From Psychrobacillus sp042944905 (GTDB lineage: Bacteria; Bacillota; Bacilli; Bacillales_A; Planococcaceae), in assembly GCF_042944905.1 (NCBI RefSeq), contig NZ_CP168496.1:1116001-1180000 (forward strand): 64,000 nucleotides of DNA, in the 5' to 3' direction. Position numbers and translations under genes: made by a program. Position 1 is the stretch's first letter, and each line of letters begins with the position of its first letter. Below the pieces are notes generated by a model that was given only the letters and a program-made list of their open reading frames with translations, did no database searches and was not told the DNA's origin. Positions 58,699 to 64,000 of the stretch are shown here, in pieces.

Positions 58699-59570
58699 GT
58701 ACAAATCCATTGGTACCAAAAGATTGGGTTGGAAAATTAAGTCGACTATCCATTTCTACCAAATCCAAGCTTCGCGGGCAGCATAAAGGATCCCATCGTT
58801 CTGCTCGATTTGGGACAGCACTCGATTTTTCAGATTTTAGAGAGTACAGTCCTGGTGATGATGTACGCCAAATTGATTGGAATGTATATGCTCGAACAGA
58901 CAAGTATTTTATTAAAAGATTTTTAGATGAACAAGAAATGCGAGTACATATTTTACTCGATTCTACAAAATCAATGGGTGAAAAATTGAAATGGACATTT
59001 TCTAAACAACTTGCTGTATCTCTTGGAATTCTCGTATTGCAAAGAGATGACCGTTTATCTTTTTCGGCAGTTACTGATGAAAAGTCCCCTCCATTTAGAC
59101 GTAAGGGGGCCACTTACCGAAAGGCCTTTACCCAAACTATCTCTGATTTAAAAGAGCCTAACATGACACAATCATTTTCCAACAATACAATTTCATTTTT
59201 ACCAAAAGATAGTACGGTACTATTTATCATAACGGACTGCTTAGAAAGCCTTGAATCTTGGGAAAAATTGCTTCAAAAACTCCCTAGATTTGCAGGAGAC
59301 ATTCGCATTTTACAAGTAATAACAACTGATGAGCTAGCACCATCCTATACAGGGGATGTGCAATTACAAGATGTGGAAACGTCAAATTTATTAAATGTAT
59401 CGATGTCTTCCCGAGTAATTGAAAAGTATGAACGAGAAAGAAAATTCCACCAAACAGGTCTTGAGTTATTATGTAGTAAGTTCGGAGTGAGACTACTTCA
59501 AGTGAATGCTAACGACGGTATTTCGCATGTTCTATTTCATCAACTATTACGTGCAAATTGGGTGCAATGA
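58695..59570 (+). CDS. DUF58 protein (second MoxR module)
   Basis: Soluble DUF58 protein of 291 residues without membrane helices, unlike the DUF58 protein of the first module. The signature REYSPGDDVRQIDWNVYARTD lies at about 52-72, followed by a VWA-like fold whose MIDAS-like motif is LLDSTKSM (D-S-T-K-S, near residue 93). Such proteins are thought to be clients or partners of MoxR ATPases. Its ATG overlaps the MoxR stop. Confidence 0.9.
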   Translation: MSTNPLVPKDWVGKLSRLSISTKSKLRGQHKGSHRSARFGTALDFSDFREYSPGDDVRQIDWNVYARTDKYFIKRFLDEQEMRVHILLDSTKSMGEKLKWTFSKQLAVSLGILVLQRDDRLSFSAVTDEKSPPFRRKGATYRKAFTQTISDLKEPNMTQSFSNNTISFLPKDSTVLFIITDCLESLESWEKLLQKLPRFAGDIRILQVITTDELAPSYTGDVQLQDVETSNLLNVSMSSRVIEKYERERKFHQTGLELLCSKFGVRLLQVNANDGISHVLFHQLLRANWVQ

Positions 59571-59581
59571 GGTGAAAATAT

Positions 59582-61339
59582 TTGGGGTTTAATCAATTAC
59601 CATTTTTATGGACAGCCATTTTTCCAATAGCTGTATTGCTTTACTATTTCTTTCGAAAAAAGTATATAAAGCAGGCTGTTTCTTCTACTCTTTTTTGGCA
59701 GGAAGTGATGAAGGAAACAAAGGCATCACCTTATTTGCAACATTTGCAACGGAATGCTTTATTTTATTTACAAATGCTTGCAATGATTTTACTTGTTTTG
59801 GCCTTACTTCAACCATATTGGAAAACAAAGGGACTTGATGGTGAGCAAATTGTGTTTATTGTAGATACTTCAGCAACGATGGAAGTGGAAACAAATGATT
59901 CCACACTATTCAATCAACATAAAAAAGAAATGTTATATCTTGTGGATGAGTTATCAGGAAAGCCTTTAACGATCATTACTACAGGAGATCAGCCGACAGT
60001 TATTATGCGTCAAGAGACAAATATCAATCAAATTAAAAGTCAGATTGATAGCCTGGAAGTAAGCTACGAAGATGAAAATATGTTGAAATCATTAGATCTT
60101 GCTCAATCCTTTTTTCAAAATAAAAGTACATCCGTTTATATTTTTACGGATAATCTAGATCGTCAGTCCCTACCATTGCAATATGAAAATGTAAGCTGGA
60201 ATGTGAAGGGATTAACAACGGAAGTATCAAACGTATCTATTAAACGATTTGGAGCAACGAAAACAAATAATGGAATTTCTGCACTAATTCAACTAGATAA
60301 TCAATCTAATAAAGAACAAGTAACAGAACTACTTCTTTCGAATGAACAGAGTGAATTGGTAAAAGAGAGTTTAACGATACCACCATATGAAACTATAACA
60401 TTGTCATTTAATAAGCTATCGGAATCATCCTTTTTAAGAGCATCCATTAATATAACTGATCAATATTCTTTGGATAATTCCATGACTGTATTTATGCAAG
60501 ATCAATTATCAAAAGTGTTTATCGATTCTTCTATGCATTCACTTGTCAGGACTGCATTTCAATCGATGGATATAGAAGTTAGCAGCGTTCCTACTGAGCA
60601 AGTAGGATTATTAAAGGAAGAAGGTATTATCGTAACCAATCAATTAGAAATGGTTGATCAATTGGAACGTCCTTCTGTATTCATCGGAAGAAATGATGCT
60701 TCAGCTAAAGAGGTAAATGGGGTAGTACAAACAACAGAGCATGCCCTATTTTCTTTTGCTAATTTATCCGATATTTATGTAAGTGCTGTTTACCCACCAA
60801 TAGATGACTTTACAACAATTGCAACTATAGGAGAAGAACCATTTATACAAATTTCTCCGCGTGGAGATATTATCGTACTCTCAGATATTCAAATGACAGA
60901 TTGGCCGCTAAGCCCATCGTTTCCTCTTTTTATGTGGAGTGTGAAAGAACAGCTTTCTGCTGGAAATAAGTATTTAGGTACTTTTTCACCAAATGAGCCA
61001 AAACCATTATCTCTTGGAAGTGCTACGAATGAATGGGATATTTATACGTTGGACGATTCCTATGAATATTCTATTGAAAATGGTGGAGCATTTATTGCGC
61101 CAAAAAAACCTGGTTTATATGTACTTCGTTCAAAAGATGTAGAAAAAAACTTTGTCGTTACTTTATCTCAAAAAGAAAAAGAAATTGCAAAGGGAACGTC
61201 TTACAAATTAAATGGGCAACAGTTAGAATCGAAAGAAAATTATAGTCAGCTTTCGTTTGTTCCTTATCTATTAATAGTATTGTTGTTATTATTTGTCATA
61301 GAGTGGGAGGTGCAAAGACGACGTGGATTTACGAATTAA
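59582..61339 (+). CDS. BatA-type VWA protein with N-terminal membrane anchors
   Basis: Protein of 585 residues. The N-terminus is of the aerotolerance-regulator (BatA) type, with two membrane helices near 8-24 and 60-78. A VWA domain follows, with the MIDAS-like D95-T-S97-A-T99, in which the third position is Thr. Then come beta-rich extracytoplasmic parts, and a last helix (about 558-577) near the C-terminus. The start is TTG 59582 after GAGGTGA at the right distance. Its end overlaps the next VWA gene by 17 bases. Confidence 0.82.
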   Translation: MGFNQLPFLWTAIFPIAVLLYYFFRKKYIKQAVSSTLFWQEVMKETKASPYLQHLQRNALFYLQMLAMILLVLALLQPYWKTKGLDGEQIVFIVDTSATMEVETNDSTLFNQHKKEMLYLVDELSGKPLTIITTGDQPTVIMRQETNINQIKSQIDSLEVSYEDENMLKSLDLAQSFFQNKSTSVYIFTDNLDRQSLPLQYENVSWNVKGLTTEVSNVSIKRFGATKTNNGISALIQLDNQSNKEQVTELLLSNEQSELVKESLTIPPYETITLSFNKLSESSFLRASINITDQYSLDNSMTVFMQDQLSKVFIDSSMHSLVRTAFQSMDIEVSSVPTEQVGLLKEEGIIVTNQLEMVDQLERPSVFIGRNDASAKEVNGVVQTTEHALFSFANLSDIYVSAVYPPIDDFTTIATIGEEPFIQISPRGDIIVLSDIQMTDWPLSPSFPLFMWSVKEQLSAGNKYLGTFSPNEPKPLSLGSATNEWDIYTLDDSYEYSIENGGAFIAPKKPGLYVLRSKDVEKNFVVTLSQKEKEIAKGTSYKLNGQQLESKENYSQLSFVPYLLIVLLLLFVIEWEVQRRRGFTN

Positions 61340-63917
61340 CCAACCACTATGGCTATTGTTACTTGTTCCAATTCTTATGTATTTTATTTGGACATGGAGA
61401 AAAGATAAAAAGATTTTTCGAATAGAAGGAAAGGTAGTATTTTTTATTCGTCTTCTAGCTATTTTCTGTTTAGTCCTAAGCTTAACGAATCCTTATCTTT
61501 TATTGCCAATTAAAGAAGAGCAAGTTCTCTTTTTAGTCGATCGTTCTGCGTCTGTTCAAGGAACGGATCAACAAGTAGTTGAATGGATAGAAAAAAGCTT
61601 ATCTTCTCGGAAGGTTTCGCACCTCGTCGGAGTGTATACATTTGCAGAAGACTTTCAAACAGAAGTTGCTTTAACTTCTGGTGAGCTAAATTTACCGGCT
61701 TTTTCGCCAATGAAAGTTCCTGGAAACACAAATATAGCAAGAGCATTGCAGCTCTCTACAGGAATAATAGAGCCCAATAAAGCAACTCGGATTGTCCTGT
61801 TTTCGGATGGATTAGAAACCAGTGGATCTGTTGCAGATGAGCTTGTGAAAATTGCAGGTGGAAATGTAACAATTGATGTCGTGCAATTAGAGAGAATTGT
61901 TTCGGAAGATGTTGCAGTCACTTCATTTGAAACGCCTCCAATTGCGTTTGAAGGGGAACAACAGCAGCTAAACGTTAAATTGGAAGCGACTACCGATACA
62001 AAAGGCGAACTTCTTCTTTATCAAAATGATCAGCTAATATCCCGTGAACAAGTATCGCTGGAAAAAGGTGCAAATAGCTTTACTTTTCGAAACGCATCTA
62101 CTGGAGAAGGGCTATTAAAGTATGAAGTACAAATAATTGTCCCTGGTGACGGATTAATTGAAAACAATAAGTTAACGAGCGTAACAAATGTAGAAAGCTC
62201 TCCAAAGGTATTGGTAGTGACTCATGATGGGAAGCATTCCAATATTCCGACGGTTATTGATCAAGCAGCAATTCAAACAGACGTAATTGACGCAACCGCG
62301 CTCCCGTTTGATTTATCCAATTATTTAGCATATGACGCGATTATTTTTGATAATGTTCCTGGCCATGAAGTTGGAGAACAAAAAATGACGGTCATCGAAC
62401 AAGCAGTGAAAAATTTTGGTGTTGGTTTTATGATGGTTGGAGGGAAAAACAGCTTTGGTTTAGGTGGATATTTTAAAACTCCTATCGAAAAGTTATTACC
62501 TGTTGAAATGGAGATTAAAGGAAAGCATCAGCTTCCTACTCTTGGGTTAGTAATTGTTATAGACCGTTCAGGAAGTATGAGTGGTTCTAAATTTGAATAT
62601 GCAAAGGAAGCGGCAGCACGTTCAGTTGAAATGCTTCGAGAAGGAGATACGCTAGGATTTATAGCGTTTGATGATCGTCCTTGGGAAATTATTGAAGCAG
62701 CGCCATTATCCAATAAAGAAGAAGCACTAGATACTATTTTATCTGTTGGAGTTGGAGGAGGAACGGAAATTTACCCTGGGCTTGCACTTGCATATGAGCG
62801 CTTAGCGCCATTAAAGCTTCAGCGGAAGCATGTGATTTTATTGACGGATGGGCAGTCTTATACAAATAGTGATTACCAAACGTTAATAGAAGAAGGTGCT
62901 AAAGACAATATAACTATTTCAACTGTGGCAGTCGGTCAAGATGCGGACAGAAGATTACTGGAAAGTTTAGCGGAAATGGGAGCGGGGACCTTCTATGATG
63001 TCGCGGATGAATCAACCATTCCTGCTATTATGGCGACGGAGACTGCGATGATATCTCGCACATATATTGAAGATAATCCGTTCTATCCCATTATTTACGG
63101 TGATCCAACATGGACTAGCTTATTTGCAGATGGTGTTCCACAGATGAACGCCTATATTGCAACTACTCCAAAACAAACGGCATCTGTAATAGCAGAAAGT
63201 GAGAAAGAAGATCCGGTACTCGTCGAATGGATGTATGGATTAGGAAGAACCATTGCTTTTACTTCAGATTCTACAGGGGAGTGGAGTGGTGACTTTGCAA
63301 GATGGAAAAATTGGGGGGATTTTTGGAACACTGCAGTTTCACGATTATTACCAGCATATAGTGAAGTTCCTTTTATGATTCAAAAAGCGAATGATGGTAG
63401 TTATACAGTAACTGATCCATCTGGTAAATCATCGTTTATCGAAGTAGCCGTTGTGAATGAAAAAGGGGAAGTATTGCCTGTTACTACAGAGCCTCTTGCT
63501 CCAGGAAAATCTCGTGTGACAATTGACAGTGAGCCGGGACTTGTATTCTTTCGGGTTTCAAATGAACAAGATGCAGTGTATCAAGCTGGTATTTCGATTC
63601 CGTATAGTGAAGAGTATAAGTTGCAAAAGCCGAATACGAGTAAGTTAGAGTTAATAGCTAGTCGGACAGGTGGAAAAGTGCTTACAGATGCTTCGGAGGC
63701 ATTCCGTCCAATTCATCTAGTAAGCTCCGAAAAGCAACCAATACAGCAAGAACTCGTTTTACCAGCAATACTATTGTTTTTTATTGATATCACCATTAGA
63801 AGATTTGGTTTTAGACAACTACTTGCACCTTTGTATAGAACGAAGAAGGAATTGATAGAAACTGTAACCGCAACAAGCAATGTTGAAAAGCTTGTTAAAG
63901 AGAAAAAGAAACGATAA
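61323..63917 (+). CDS. Large membrane protein with two VWA domains and a GATase-like domain
   Basis: Protein of 864 residues. Two N-terminal membrane helices (about 9-24, 38-56) precede a first VWA domain with MIDAS D73-R-S75-A-S77 and SDG near 161-163. A GATase1-like segment (about 295-395, KVLVVTHDGKH to YDAIIFDNVPG and GKNSFGLGGY) leads to a second VWA domain with MIDAS D414-R-S416-G-S418 and LLTDGQS. A C-terminal beta-rich part follows, with a final hydrophobic helix near 820. Both MIDAS sites look complete. The GTG start lies within the end of the preceding gene. Confidence 0.85.
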   Translation: MDLRINQPLWLLLLVPILMYFIWTWRKDKKIFRIEGKVVFFIRLLAIFCLVLSLTNPYLLLPIKEEQVLFLVDRSASVQGTDQQVVEWIEKSLSSRKVSHLVGVYTFAEDFQTEVALTSGELNLPAFSPMKVPGNTNIARALQLSTGIIEPNKATRIVLFSDGLETSGSVADELVKIAGGNVTIDVVQLERIVSEDVAVTSFETPPIAFEGEQQQLNVKLEATTDTKGELLLYQNDQLISREQVSLEKGANSFTFRNASTGEGLLKYEVQIIVPGDGLIENNKLTSVTNVESSPKVLVVTHDGKHSNIPTVIDQAAIQTDVIDATALPFDLSNYLAYDAIIFDNVPGHEVGEQKMTVIEQAVKNFGVGFMMVGGKNSFGLGGYFKTPIEKLLPVEMEIKGKHQLPTLGLVIVIDRSGSMSGSKFEYAKEAAARSVEMLREGDTLGFIAFDDRPWEIIEAAPLSNKEEALDTILSVGVGGGTEIYPGLALAYERLAPLKLQRKHVILLTDGQSYTNSDYQTLIEEGAKDNITISTVAVGQDADRRLLESLAEMGAGTFYDVADESTIPAIMATETAMISRTYIEDNPFYPIIYGDPTWTSLFADGVPQMNAYIATTPKQTASVIAESEKEDPVLVEWMYGLGRTIAFTSDSTGEWSGDFARWKNWGDFWNTAVSRLLPAYSEVPFMIQKANDGSYTVTDPSGKSSFIEVAVVNEKGEVLPVTTEPLAPGKSRVTIDSEPGLVFFRVSNEQDAVYQAGISIPYSEEYKLQKPNTSKLELIASRTGGKVLTDASEAFRPIHLVSSEKQPIQQELVLPAILLFFIDITIRRFGFRQLLAPLYRTKKELIETVTATSNVEKLVKEKKKR

Positions 63918-63955
63918 AAAAACTGGTAGTGAAATTTTTTCACTACCAGTTTTCT
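63915..63955 (+). terminator. Terminator of the second MoxR operon
   Basis: AAAACTGGTAGTGAAA and TTTCACTACCAGTTTT form a perfect 16-bp stem around TTT, directly at the stop codon of the last gene. Confidence 0.9.
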
Positions 63956-64000
63956 AAACGAACAAGAAGTTTTGTAAACCGTGTATGTTAGAAATGTTAA

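Overview
The window looks like a low-GC, endospore-forming member of the Bacillales. Spore genes (spoVAC/AD/AE, spoVIF, yjcZ, CotO/CotZ/CotB-type coat proteins, a Spo0E-type phosphatase), A/G-rich Shine-Dalgarno sites with many TTG and GTG starts, and gene order collinear with two blocks of the Bacillus subtilis map (yjbJ-yjbO, cotO-cotZ, yjcFGH; then mhqR, ykvS, ykwC, cheV, ykyB, fadH, darB, ccpC) all agree. The protein sequences and the many dispersed repeats would fit Planococcaceae/Caryophanaceae (Psychrobacillus-like), but that placement is inference.

Layout. 1-1576: right part of an ISLre2-family insertion sequence. 1.6-5.8 kb: cwlQ-yjbK and, divergently, yjbL-sasB-nadK-yjbO. 5.8-6.8 kb: intergenic region with a convergent pair of GC-rich repeats. 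6.8-8.1 kb: mgtE. 8.2-16.3 kb: spore block (CotO-like, CotZ-like, a sigma-G-type yhcN/spoVAC/AD/AE operon, yjcZ, spoVIF, three CotB-domain proteins). 16.7-20.5 kb: an ArsB-type permease and yjcF-yjcG-yjcH. 20542-22211: second, complete IS copy with a 9-bp target duplication. 22.3-37.5 kb: PgpA, aldehyde dehydrogenase, M42 peptidase, RF3, an RND exporter, a yybP-ykoY riboswitch with a TerC-type exporter, a Ktr/Trk channel, a B12-radical SAM protein, a sporulation-type histidine kinase and mhqR. 37.5-38.5 kb: repeat-dense gap. 38.5-52.1 kb: lipoprotein, CPBP protease, ykvS, Spo0E-like, a MoxR-DUF58-DUF4129 operon, ykwC, cheV, ykyB, a PAS-GGDEF-EAL protein, fadH with a near-perfect FadR box, darB, a second repeat pair and ccpC. 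52.2-63.9 kb: an eight-gene operon of secreted/membrane proteins, an ABC transporter, MoxR, DUF58 and two von Willebrand factor A proteins.

How the parts fit together. The spore block is supported independently by promoter motifs: sigma-K-like sites before the CotO-like and CotZ-like genes and a sigma-G-like site before the spoVA operon. Two MoxR-DUF58 modules lie 11 kb apart; the larger one carries its own ABC transporter and two VWA proteins and is the most attractive candidate for an under-described system. Metal and ion homeostasis (MgtE, TerC with Mn riboswitch, Ktr), nucleotide signalling (SasB for (p)ppGpp, DarB for c-di-AMP, a c-di-GMP enzyme) and sporulation control (kinase, Spo0E) recur across the window. 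At least three dispersed repeat families sit in the gaps, two of them with conserved hairpin architecture. I saw no rRNA, tRNA or CRISPR array.
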